A DNA stretch of 36,833 nucleotides, taken from contig JAQTVB010000010.1 of the NCBI GenBank assembly GCA_028707005.1, forward strand, positions 1 to 36,833, read 5' to 3'. Under the pieces are notes generated by a model. That model was given only the letters and a program-made list of their open reading frames with translations. It searched no databases and had not been told where the DNA came from. This DNA is from Patescibacteria group bacterium. GTDB lineage: Bacteria > Patescibacteriota > Patescibacteriia > Patescibacteriales > GWC2-42-12. Below are positions 29,975 to 36,833 of the stretch, in pieces (positions within the stretch are counted from its first letter, which is position 1; each line of letters opens with the position of its first letter). The position numbers and the translations under genes are program-made.

Positions 29975-32521
29975 CTATTTATTTAACGCCGCTATGGTAA
30001 GAACACCAACATTACCCGTCTGTTTTATGCCTTTGCTTTGCTGATACTTTTTAACCGCAGCCACGGTTGAAGTCAAATATTTGCCATCAATCGCTTCAGT
30101 AAAAAGCCCCGCGGCCACGAGTTTTTTCTGCAACTCTTTAACTTCATTGCCTGATGATCCATAAACCAAGACGTTTTTAAATTTATAAACGGCGGTCGGA
30201 GCGTTTGCCGGGATTACGCCGCCGTAAGAGCATTGCTTAACTGTGTTTTCTACCGGATCGCCAAAAACAGAATTTAAACATGAAATTGAACCGCTATAAA
30301 TGCCGTAGTAATATTTGCCGTTGGCGCCATAACGGACGGTTTTAAGGCCGCTGAATTTGCAAACTTGCTTTTCAGCGGCGCAATTAGTCCAGTCCGCCGC
30401 GTTGGTGTCGCTATCGCCGGCCACGCTGCCGGCCGCATCGGCTCCCGACGGAATGACGCCGCCGTAATAGCATTGCTTGACTACATTCTCAATCGGATCG
30501 CCTAAAACCGAATTGGTGCAACCCACGCCGTTTAGGTAACTGCCATAGACATATTTTCCATTGGCGCCATAGCGGACGGTTTGATAACCGGTAAATTGGC
30601 AAGTCTGCTTTTCATTAGAGCAAAAAGTCCAATCAGCTCCCTGGTTCGTGATTTTCTCTCCGGCCACTTGCTCGGCCGCGGCTACCGCAACCGTTATGGC
30701 GGCGCACTGTCCGACGCTCTGGCAGATGGAAATATTGGTGCTGCCGACGCTTAAAGCGCTGATAGTCACCGTGCCGCCGCTAATGGCGGCGGAGGCGATG
30801 CTGGAATCAGTATTGCTGGAAACCGAATATCCGCCAGCGCCGGAAATTAATATTTTTCCCGTATTGCCGACTCTCAAGACCAAGCTGGTTTGGCTTAAGG
30901 CTAGGGCGGCGGCGTCTCCGGAAACCGCTATCTTCAATACAGCGCACTGTCCGCCGTTCTGGCAAATTGAAACATCGGTCGCGCCGGCAACTAAAGCGTT
31001 TACCGCGACTGAACTTCCGTTGATGGCGGCCGTGGCCACGGTTGAATTGGTATTATAGGCGACAAAATAATTGCCGTTGCCGGAAATTGAAACCGTAACG
31101 CTGGCGCCGGCTTTTAAGGCCAGGCTGGTCTGGCTTAAAGATAAAATTGATGAGGTTTCGGATGAGCTGGAGCCGCTGACCAACACGGCCAAACCGACGC
31201 AGCCGCCGTTGGAGCAAACGTTAACTGTTGCCGAACCGCCGCCAACTCCGGTAATGGTTAAGATATTATTGGTGAAACTGGCTTTCAAAACACTTTCTGA
31301 ATAACCAACCGCGCTGTAAGGCATGGCGCCGCCGGTAACCGTGATGCTTGAAGCTTGGCCAACGAGCAGCCATAAATTATTTTGACTAAGTTTTAAAGAA
31401 CCGCCGGTGGTTGTATTGTAGCTCACGGTTATTACTTCAGGAGCGCAGTTGCCCATAGAAGAACAGACGATTACCGTGGCCACGCCGCCTTCTTTGGCGA
31501 CTAAGATTAAAGCCGTGTCCGACACGCTGGCTGTAACCACATCAGTGTCAGAGTTGGAAAATACGCTGTAACTGCCGCCCGTACCGCCGCTAATGGGCAC
31601 GCTCAAGTTTTGTCCGATCGTCATAGTCGGATCGACGATGCCGAAAGTTAATCCGACGGAACTCACGTTGCCCACTATGGCGTTAATAATGCCGCAAGAA
31701 CTCATGTCTGAAGAACAAATCGTAATGGCTGACGAGCCGCTGGCCGCGGTCGTGCTTAAGGTTAGGGTGCTGGCGCTCAAACTCGCTTGAATGGCGCTGG
31801 CGTTTACATTATTTAATAGAATATAGGCGCCGGTGCCGCCGATAATGTTAACGGTAATCTTTTTATTCGCCGCCACGGTCGGATTATTTTGGCTAAAGGC
31901 TAAAGCAGTACCGCCGGTATTTTGCACCGTGACATAAGCGCTGGCGCAACTCGGCGTTCCCGTGCCGGCGCAAACCGTCACCACGGTTGAACCGAAATTA
32001 AGCGCTTTAAGGTTTACTTTATTGCCTTCAATATTAACGTTCACTACCGGCGGGTTGGAATTGGAAGACAGATAAACAAAGTTAGTGCCGTTGTTATAGA
32101 CGGTCAAAGATGACGTCTGGCTCAAGGGTAAAATAACGCTGGTCTGGCTTAAGGACAAAACGCTGGCCGCGGATAAATAAGGCCAAGCTTCTTCATTTGA
32201 TTTCAAGCCGTTGACCGTGACATAAACTACGGTATCGCCGCTAATACTATAGGCCGACGTGCTCAAACTGGTTGTAAAATTACCGCTGGAATTGGTTTTG
32301 CCCAAATAATTCATCTGTAGGCCGGTGCCGATCTTGGTATAATAGAAGACCACGCTGGCATCGGCGGCGCCGGTAACTGTTAATTGAACCGAATCGCCGT
32401 CCGAAGCGCTGGAAAGCGATAAGGTGGGCGCGGCCGCGTAGGCGTTGGGAGCGGAAAGCAAAGCCGCCATAAACGCCAAAGTTAAAATTACCAAAAACGC
32501 TGCTTTTTTCCAAATTTTCAT
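29975..32521 (-). CDS. secreted repeat protein with C-terminal peptidoglycan-binding domain
   Basis: 848 residues. A signal peptide (MKIWKKAAFLVILTLAFMAA to NAYA, cut near 29) is followed by about six Ig-like repeats of some 75-85 residues, each opening with a line like LSLSQTSLVL and ending in a Cys pair four to six apart (VSICQNGGQCAVLKIAVS). Two Cys-rich modules follow, each with TVRYGANGKYYYG and GDPVENTVKQCSYGGVIP, a motif known from secreted proteins with carbohydrate-active partners. The last 70 residues are a PG_binding_1 domain (GSSGNEVKELQKKLVAAGLF, YQQSKGIKQTG). It is probably anchored at the cell wall and may bind surfaces or glycans. Paired cysteines suggest disulphides outside the cell. 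Confidence 0.88.
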   Translation of the reverse strand: MKIWKKAAFLVILTLAFMAALLSAPNAYAAAPTLSLSSASDGDSVQLTVTGAADASVVFYYTKIGTGLQMNYLGKTNSSGNFTTSLSTSAYSISGDTVVYVTVNGLKSNEEAWPYLSAASVLSLSQTSVILPLSQTSSLTVYNNGTNFVYLSSNSNPPVVNVNIEGNKVNLKALNFGSTVVTVCAGTGTPSCASAYVTVQNTGGTALAFSQNNPTVAANKKITVNIIGGTGAYILLNNVNASAIQASLSASTLTLSTTAASGSSAITICSSDMSSCGIINAIVGNVSSVGLTFGIVDPTMTIGQNLSVPISGGTGGSYSVFSNSDTDVVTASVSDTALILVAKEGGVATVIVCSSMGNCAPEVITVSYNTTTGGSLKLSQNNLWLLVGQASSITVTGGAMPYSAVGYSESVLKASFTNNILTITGVGGGSATVNVCSNGGCVGLAVLVSGSSSSETSSILSLSQTSLALKAGASVTVSISGNGNYFVAYNTNSTVATAAINGSSVAVNALVAGATDVSICQNGGQCAVLKIAVSGDAAALALSQTSLVLRVGNTGKILISGAGGYSVSSNTDSSIASAAISGGTVTISALSVGSTNISICQSVGQCAAITVAVAAAEQVAGEKITNQGADWTFCSNEKQTCQFTGYQTVRYGANGKYVYGSYLNGVGCTNSVLGDPIENVVKQCYYGGVIPSGADAAGSVAGDSDTNAADWTNCAAEKQVCKFSGLKTVRYGANGKYYYGIYSGSISCLNSVFGDPVENTVKQCSYGGVIPANAPTAVYKFKNVLVYGSSGNEVKELQKKLVAAGLFTEAIDGKYLTSTVAAVKKYQQSKGIKQTGNVGVLTIAALNK

Positions 32522-32581
32522 ATGTTTGCAAAAAATATTAAATAAAATTATATAAAATAAAAACGAGCTTTTCTTAAACCT

Positions 32582-32590
32582 ATTATAGCA
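32582..32590 (-). promoter_or_regulatory. extended -10 promoter of the secreted-protein gene
   Basis: Minus strand TGCTATAAT with no good -35. The leader is A+T-rich and about 55 nt long. Confidence 0.65.
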
Positions 32591-32626
32591 TAAAAAAATG
32601 CCTTTAAAAAGCCAGCTATTGATCTA

Positions 32627-32687
32627 TTGAATTTTTGTCTGGCATGATTCATAATGGGACTGTCGCCATGCGCCATCTTCGGCGACA
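32627..32687 (+). promoter_or_regulatory. promoter and leader hairpin of the transporter gene
   Basis: TTGAAT at 32627-32632, 17-base spacer, CATAAT at 32650-32655. The transcript would start near the hairpin TGTCGCC/GGCGACA (32661-32687). A preQ1 riboswitch was looked for, as the gene is a likely queuosine-precursor transporter; none of the known classes was recognised. Confidence 0.55.
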
Positions 32688-32716
32688 ACTCTATTATATG
32701 AATAACCTTTTATTTT

Positions 32717-33352
32717 ATGTCCAATGAAAAAACCAATTTAAAAATCATCATTGCCTTAACCCTTTACCTGGTTTCTCTATTCGCCTCCAACACCCTAGGC
32801 CTGAAAATCATGCCGTTCTTGTTCGGCACTCATCTGTCGGTGGCGGTCTTCTTCTTTCCCTTGGTTTTCCTTACCACCGATGTCATCGGCCAAGTCTATG
32901 GTAAAACCATGGCCAAAAGTTTTGTGTGGGCCGGCTTCCTTTCCGTCGCGCTCTTTCTCGCCTACTCCCTGGTTTCCTTGGCCGCGCCTTGGGCGCGCGA
33001 AGGCCTCTGGGCCAAAGAATCGTTCAACACTATTTTTGCCGTTTCTCTGCGCATGTCTATCGCCTCGTTGCTCGCCTACATTATTGGCGAATATCAAGAC
33101 GTGCTGTCGTTCTTTTTCTTTAAAAACAAGCTCAATGTCCAAGCCTTTTGGCTAAGGTCCAATCTGTCTAATTTATGGTCCCAGGCTTTTGACACGCTGA
33201 TCTTCATGTTCGTCGCCTTCTGGGGCGTCTATTCCCTTAAAACCATTTTACTGATGAGCTTGCCTTGGTATATTTTTAAAGTTATCATGGGACTACTGTA
33301 TACGCCGCTCTCATATTTGGGAATATATATTTTACAAGAAAAATCTCAATAA
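32717..33352 (+). CDS. YhhQ-family queuosine precursor transporter
   Basis: 211 residues with about six membrane segments. Family motifs: SNTLGLKIMPF, VFFFPLVFLTTDVIGQVYGKTMAK, RMSIASLLAYIIGEYQDVLSFF and FWLRSNLSNLWSQAFDTLIF. The Asp-x3-Gln-Val-Tyr-Gly and the Leu-Arg-x-Asn-x3-Ser-Gln-x-Asp patterns are typical of DUF165. In E. coli YhhQ imports preQ0 and preQ1; other members take queuine or related bases. It implies queuosine salvage, although no tgt or queA is seen here. The start ATG follows a leader with a stable hairpin. Confidence 0.9.
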   Translation: MSNEKTNLKIIIALTLYLVSLFASNTLGLKIMPFLFGTHLSVAVFFFPLVFLTTDVIGQVYGKTMAKSFVWAGFLSVALFLAYSLVSLAAPWAREGLWAKESFNTIFAVSLRMSIASLLAYIIGEYQDVLSFFFFKNKLNVQAFWLRSNLSNLWSQAFDTLIFMFVAFWGVYSLKTILLMSLPWYIFKVIMGLLYTPLSYLGIYILQEKSQ

Positions 33353-33515
33353 AAATCAGTCTGGCTCTTGCTGCGAAGAAAAAATTTAAGAGCGTGAGCG
33401 TGGTCATTACTGGAATAGCAAAGTGAAGGCATGAAACTATCTTCTAGCAGTACCTTCGTAAAGTGGAGCGATATTCTCTTGAATTTTTGATGAGCAGCGA
33501 GAGCCAGACTGATTT
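33353..33515. repeat. fold-back element 1, ends 22-base inverted repeats
   Basis: Arms AAATCAGTCTGGCTCTTGCTGC (33353-33373, shown in 20: AATCAGTCTGGCTCTTGCTG) and 33494-33515 match at 21 of 22 positions. Inside, AAATTTAAGAG pairs with CTCTTGAATTT, giving a second nested stem. Total about 163 bases. No coding frame or T-run. It separates the transporter and CofE-like genes. Confidence 0.75.
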
Positions 33516-33538
33516 AATCTTTTTGAGAGACCAACTAT

Positions 33539-34240
33539 ATGCGAATCAAAGCCATAAAAACCAGAATCTTTAAGCCCAGGGAAAAACTTCTACTCTTTAT
33601 TGCAAGCTATTTGCCAAAAATCAAGGACAAGACCATTTTGGTCGTCACCTCCAAGATCGTGGCCTTATCCCAAGGCCGGCTAGTTGATAAGGTCGACGAA
33701 AAAACCAAAATGAGAATTATCAGGCAAGAAAGCGATTTTGTCTTGCCGACAAAATACGTCTGCCTGACGGTTAAAGACGGCCAGGTTATGGCCAACGCCG
33801 GCGTGGACGAAAGCAACGGCAACGGCCGGCTGATTTTACTGCCTAAAGACAGCTTTAAAGCGGCGGCTAAAATCAGAAGTCATTTCAAAAAAAAATACCG
33901 GCTGAAAAATTTAGGCGTAATTATCACCGATAGCCGCTGCCTGCCTCTGCGCTCCGGCATCACCGGCATGGCCATCGGTTACGCCGGCTTCCAGGGGTTG
34001 AAAAGCTATGCCAGGGGCGGCCAAGATATTTTTGGCCGGCTGTTTGAGTATTCGCGGGTTGACGTGGCCGATAGCCTGGCCACGGCCGCGGTGCTACTCA
34101 TGGGCGAAGGCGATGAACGCCAGCCCTTAGCCGTCATCACCGGCGCGCCGGTCGCCTTTTGCAAAAAAACCGATTGGCAGGAACTGAAAATTGATATCCG
34201 GGAGGACATGTACGGCCCGATGTTTAAAGCCTTAAAATAA
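33539..34240 (+). CDS. coenzyme F420-0:L-glutamate ligase (CofE)-like protein
   Basis: 233 residues. KIKDKTILVVTSKIVALSQGR and the later MANAGVDESNGNGRLILLP are CofE motifs; VIITDSRCLPLRSGITGMAIGYAGF is the metal- and GTP-site region (usual form SDTFGRPFREG), and DVADSLATAAVLLMGEGDERQP follows. CofE adds glutamate to F420-0 using GTP. No other F420 biosynthesis gene is present in the window and Patescibacteria rarely make F420, so the natural acceptor may be another lactyl- or phosphate-containing molecule. The gene follows the fold-back element and ends at a terminator. Confidence 0.85.
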   Translation: MRIKAIKTRIFKPREKLLLFIASYLPKIKDKTILVVTSKIVALSQGRLVDKVDEKTKMRIIRQESDFVLPTKYVCLTVKDGQVMANAGVDESNGNGRLILLPKDSFKAAAKIRSHFKKKYRLKNLGVIITDSRCLPLRSGITGMAIGYAGFQGLKSYARGGQDIFGRLFEYSRVDVADSLATAAVLLMGEGDERQPLAVITGAPVAFCKKTDWQELKIDIREDMYGPMFKALK

Positions 34241-34250
34241 TATTTACAAA

Positions 34251-34281
34251 AAAACGCCCGGTCTTACCCGAGGCGTTTTTT
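34251..34281. terminator. terminator after the CofE-like gene
   Basis: AAAACGCC, loop, GGCGTTTTTTC. The A-run to the left makes it usable on both strands. A TTTACTGTTTAC-type simple repeat follows (34283-34326). Confidence 0.8.
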
Positions 34282-34316
34282 CTGTTTGCTGTTTACTGTT
34301 CTCTGTTTACTATTTA

Positions 34317-34559
34317 CTATTTACTACTATTATCTTTCTTCATCCAGCTGCAGCAGCTGTCGCCGCACTTCTTTTTGAGCATTAATAGGCCGGCCGCAAT
34401 TAAGAGAATCGGCCAAACGATTGACCAATCAACGCCCGGAATGATGTTTAAGTTTTCCAGAAGAAAAATCACGCCGAAGACGATTAAAAGCCAAGGAATG
34501 AGCATAAAATTATGTTTAATAATTAATCGTAATCGCGAGCTACTCCTTTCCTTTGTCAT
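34317..34559 (-). CDS. small membrane protein with LiaF/DUF5668-like transmembrane region
   Basis: 80 residues. Two membrane helices with the typical motif: PWLLIVFGVIFLLENLNIIP then DWSIVWPILLIAAGLLMLKK. A Cys-rich tail follows (CGDSCCSW). The motif is the N-terminal membrane region found in LiaF-like and DUF5668 proteins linked to envelope stress in Firmicutes, here alone. The first ATG lies at the edge of a palindromic element; a later Met (MLIPWLL) is an alternative start, as the AGGAG site lies in between. Confidence 0.7.
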   Translation of the reverse strand: MTKERSSSRLRLIIKHNFMLIPWLLIVFGVIFLLENLNIIPGVDWSIVWPILLIAAGLLMLKKKCGDSCCSWMKKDNSSK

Positions 34560-34755
34560 TCCCGAAGCCGAAGGCTATCGGGAATCCAGGGTATAGATAT
34601 AAGAACGACCTCTGCTGATAACTCTCTTTTAAAAAATTCTAATATAATTGAGAGCTTTAAAAAAAATAACCCGTTTTTACTGCTCACTCCTGGATTGCTC
34701 CTCTGTGCCGACCTCGGCGCTAAAAAGGAAAACGGAGTGCTTTCGCGGGAATGAC
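34555..34755. repeat. intergenic element bounded by GTCATTCCCG inverted repeats
   Basis: Left end GTCATTCCCGAAGCCGAAGG, right end CGGGAATGAC at 34746-34755, with CCAGG/CCTGG second-level arms and an A+T-rich centre. No gene seen. Confidence 0.65.
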
Positions 34756-34811
34756 AATTAAAAAATTACCAATCAACTTCGTCGCTCGCTCCTTGCAATG
34801 GCATATGGGCA

Positions 34812-35891
34812 TTATTTACCCAGCTCTTCCTTGAACCAATCCACCCAGGGAATTTTCACCGGATTAACATTGTTAAGCATGGCCAAATAATATGTCACCC
34901 AGCAACCGAATTGCAGCATGGCAAAAGCCTGCTCCAGTTTGGAGGAGCCGGATAATTCATGTTCAAGATACTCTATGTCATTTTTCTTAACTACTTGTTT
35001 GGTAAGCTTGGCGCGTTTTTGCACGCGCGGATGATATAATTTTGAATCAACAAACAAAAAGGTTAAATTATCCCGATTGCTCGTCGGATTAACCAGGCCC
35101 TCCAGGGCATAATGGTTCATATCGGGCAGTTCCAGAAAGGCGGAAAAATTCTTGCTGGTTTCGTTAAATTGGTTGCGCCATATTTTTAAATTGCCGCTCA
35201 AAAATTCCGCGCCAACGATCACCGGAATTTTCTGAACCAGCTTTAAGGCCATTTGCTTGGCCTGATTGTTTTTAACCGGCACGTTCGGCCTAAGTTTTTG
35301 ATCGGATAATTCTAAGTTAGTAATTAATTTTTTTATCTCTTTCTCGGATAATGAAAATAGCCCGGCTTTGGCAAGCAATATGGCCACGCCTAAAACCGAA
35401 TAGCCCAGCCCCAGCCGAGGCTGGCCGCAGGGATTATGCTCCGGCTTAAAGAAATAGGCGGGCAAATTTTCCTTTAAAGCCAGCTGCGCTAATTTACTGT
35501 CGCCTTGCTGGCAAATCGCCATTATTTTGGCTCCCCGGCTTTTAACTTCTTCATAAACGCTTAAGACTTCTTCTGTCGTGCCGGAATACGATGACAAAAG
35601 ATACAGAGTCTGTCTGCCGACCATGGCCGGCACTTCGTAGCCGGCAGTGATGGTAATCGGCAATTTGATCTGATCGCTAAAAACATCTTTAACCAAGCCA
35701 ACGCCGATATTGGAGCCGCCCATGCCGTTAACCACGACGTTGGTCGCCTGGCCATAGCTCACCGGCACCTCTAAAGAAGCCGCTTCCTCCCAGACTTGCT
35801 TCATCTGCCAGGCCAAAGACTCAATTGACTTGGCCACCTGATTGGGGTCTAATTTTTTATAAATTTTTTGTTCGTCTAAATTGTTTATCAT
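34812..35891 (-). CDS. bifunctional phosphoglucose/phosphomannose isomerase
   Basis: 359 residues, SIS-domain family of the archaeal-type bifunctional enzyme. NVVVNGMGGSNIGVGLVKDV and LYLLSSYSGTTEEVLSVYEE are the two phosphosugar-binding loops. The second SIS domain has IPVIVGAEFLSGNLKIWRNQ FNETSK (the Arg and Glu of the active site) and LPDMNHYALEGL, with a conserved His. It interconverts glucose-6-P, fructose-6-P and mannose-6-P, linking glycolysis to sugar nucleotide supply. It ends before the palindromic elements and starts at the ATG 35891. Confidence 0.92.
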   Translation of the reverse strand: MINNLDEQKIYKKLDPNQVAKSIESLAWQMKQVWEEAASLEVPVSYGQATNVVVNGMGGSNIGVGLVKDVFSDQIKLPITITAGYEVPAMVGRQTLYLLSSYSGTTEEVLSVYEEVKSRGAKIMAICQQGDSKLAQLALKENLPAYFFKPEHNPCGQPRLGLGYSVLGVAILLAKAGLFSLSEKEIKKLITNLELSDQKLRPNVPVKNNQAKQMALKLVQKIPVIVGAEFLSGNLKIWRNQFNETSKNFSAFLELPDMNHYALEGLVNPTSNRDNLTFLFVDSKLYHPRVQKRAKLTKQVVKKNDIEYLEHELSGSSKLEQAFAMLQFGCWVTYYLAMLNNVNPVKIPWVDWFKEELGK

Positions 35892-35943
35892 ATTCCGGCT
35901 AGTGATTATATCACTCTATAAATTATGCTAATTATTTGATCTT

Positions 35944-36095
35944 GGCTAGGTTTTATTTAATTTTTGAAGCGAGGATTGTTTGAGCCACTAGAGCTCATGA
36001 ATTGCACGCCAACTGATTTAGTCTGGCCACGAACAATTTCGACACAGCTAGCGGCTGGCGAGTTCCGCAGCAAAAAAATTAAATAAAACCTAGCC
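35944..36095. repeat. fold-back element 2, ends 22-base inverted repeats
   Basis: GGCTAGGTTTTATTTAATTT (from 35944) and its complement ending CCTAGCC at 36095 match exactly over 22 bases. Inside, GGATTGTT pairs with AACAATTT and GCGG with CCGC. Length about 152 bases, like element 1 at 33353-33515, but the arm sequences differ. It fills most of the gap before yebC; a 60-codon A+T-rich frame at 36122-36304 was not accepted as a gene. Confidence 0.75.
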
Positions 36096-36316
36096 TAGAT
36101 TCCACCTTACTAACGAAATCCATGCGCATTTTAATTATAGCATACTTTAGTGGCACAATGAACAAGCAATTATGGCTAAAATTGAGCTTGATTTTTATTG
36201 GGATTTCATGTTATTCTAACTATATAAAATCATATAAAAAATATATAAAAAAACCAGACAGTGAAAATGACTACAATGTGTCATTTTTCATTTTGATTTT
36301 TTAACTTTAAATTTTT

Positions 36317-36833
36317 ATGTCAGGACATTCTAAATGGGCAACTACTAAAAGACAAAAAGCGGTGGTGGACGCTAAGCGAGGGGCGGCTTTCACAAAATAT
36401 GGCAATTTAATCACGATTGCGGCGCGCAAAGGCGGCGACCCGACGTCTAACTTCAGCTTGCGTATGGCGATTGATAAGGCCAGAGGAGCCAACATGCCCA
36501 AAGAAAATATTGAGCGCGCGGTTAAGCGAGGCACGGGCGAATTGGCTGGAGCGCAAATTGAAGAATTGATCTATGAAGGCTTTGGCCCGGCCAAAACGCA
36601 ATTTATTCTCAAGTGCCTTACCGACAACAAAAACCGAACCGCGGCCGAAGTCAGGCATTTGTTTGCTGACGGCGGCGGAGCGATCGGTTCGGTGATGTGG
36701 AATTTTAAATTAAAAGGCGTCGTTTTGATAACCGCCGAGGAATTAGCAAATAAAAAACTGCTTAACGACGATAACTTTGAGCTGGAACTTATTGATGTCG
36801 GCGCCCAGGATTACAAAAAAGAAGAGGCCGGCG
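36317..36833 (+). CDS. yebC: YebC/PmpR family protein, 3' end outside window
   Basis: 172 residues present of about 240. MSGHSKWATTKRQKAVVDAK is the family start; KGGDPTSNFSLRMAIDKARG, NMPKENIERAVKRGTGELAG, EELIYEGFGPAKTQFILKCL and TAAEVRHLFADGGGAIGSVM follow. YebC proteins act as transcription regulators and, more recently, as ribosome-associated factors that ease translation of proline stretches. The gene is cut at the window end. Confidence 0.96.
   Translation, partial: MSGHSKWATTKRQKAVVDAKRGAAFTKYGNLITIAARKGGDPTSNFSLRMAIDKARGANMPKENIERAVKRGTGELAGAQIEELIYEGFGPAKTQFILKCLTDNKNRTAAEVRHLFADGGGAIGSVMWNFKLKGVVLITAEELANKKLLNDDNFELELIDVGAQDYKKEEAG

Noticed and set aside
33353-36095. Integron attC sites
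   Set aside because: The fold-back elements lack RYYYAAC/GTTRRRY core sites and no integrase or cassette array is present.
36122-36304. 60-aa A+T-rich frame before yebC
   Set aside because: Low-complexity, no ribosome site, ends in a repeat also found near 8155.

Overview
The window looks like part of a streamlined Patescibacteria (CPR, probably Parcubacteria-type) chromosome. This is an inference. It rests on the mix of information-processing genes with almost no biosynthesis, tRNA genes without an encoded CCA, a bifunctional phosphoglucose/phosphomannose isomerase, a CofE-like ligase without other F420 genes, a small Cys-rich protein, a PheT that starts after the usual N-terminal tRNA-binding domain, and in-frame palindromic repeat peptides inside housekeeping proteins. 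No rRNA, phage module or CRISPR array was seen.

Layout. 1-944: 3' part of rmuC (minus). 1042-2058: two matching transcription units (plus), each with promoter, a similar structured leader, a small membrane or pseudopilin protein and a similar terminator. 2327-5248: uvrA. 5311-6072: a kanamycin-nucleotidyltransferase-like gene, with a strong promoter and a short RNA candidate behind it. 6334-16555: a long minus-strand block with glyS, dedA-like, argS, murI, tyrS, valS and three small unknown genes, interrupted by palindromic elements. 16679-17793: a self-contained dapA unit. 17878-19406: a DHH-family protein, then tRNA-Ile(UAU) and tRNA-Val(GAC). 19646-20286: a promoter-to-terminator unit of about 607 nt with no convincing protein and many internal stems, read here as a large structured non-coding RNA. 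20313-20766: a unit for an 87-aa unknown protein. 20946-23922: pheST. 23988-28117: three monocistronic minus units (84-aa unknown, xylose-isomerase-like TIM barrel with a long disordered tail, radical-SAM-like protein lacking the third cluster cysteine). 28264-29460: tsaD with three inserts. 29628-29908: tRNA-Glu followed by two 104-nt repeats that each carry the tRNA 3' half. 29975-32521: a secreted repeat protein with a peptidoglycan-binding end. 32717-34240: a YhhQ-type queuosine precursor transporter and a CofE-like ligase. 34317-35891: a small membrane protein and a pgi/pmi gene. 36317-end: start of yebC.

Together the genes serve translation (five synthetase systems, three tRNAs, t6A synthesis by TsaD, possible queuosine salvage, YebC), DNA repair (UvrA, RmuC), cell wall (MurI, DapA, wall-binding protein) and the cell surface (pseudopilin). 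The more unusual part of the window is its RNA and repeat content: the 607-nt RNA, the twin leaders, the tRNA-Glu 3'-half array, and a set of single-gene units that begin with a 5' stem-loop and end in a strong terminator.
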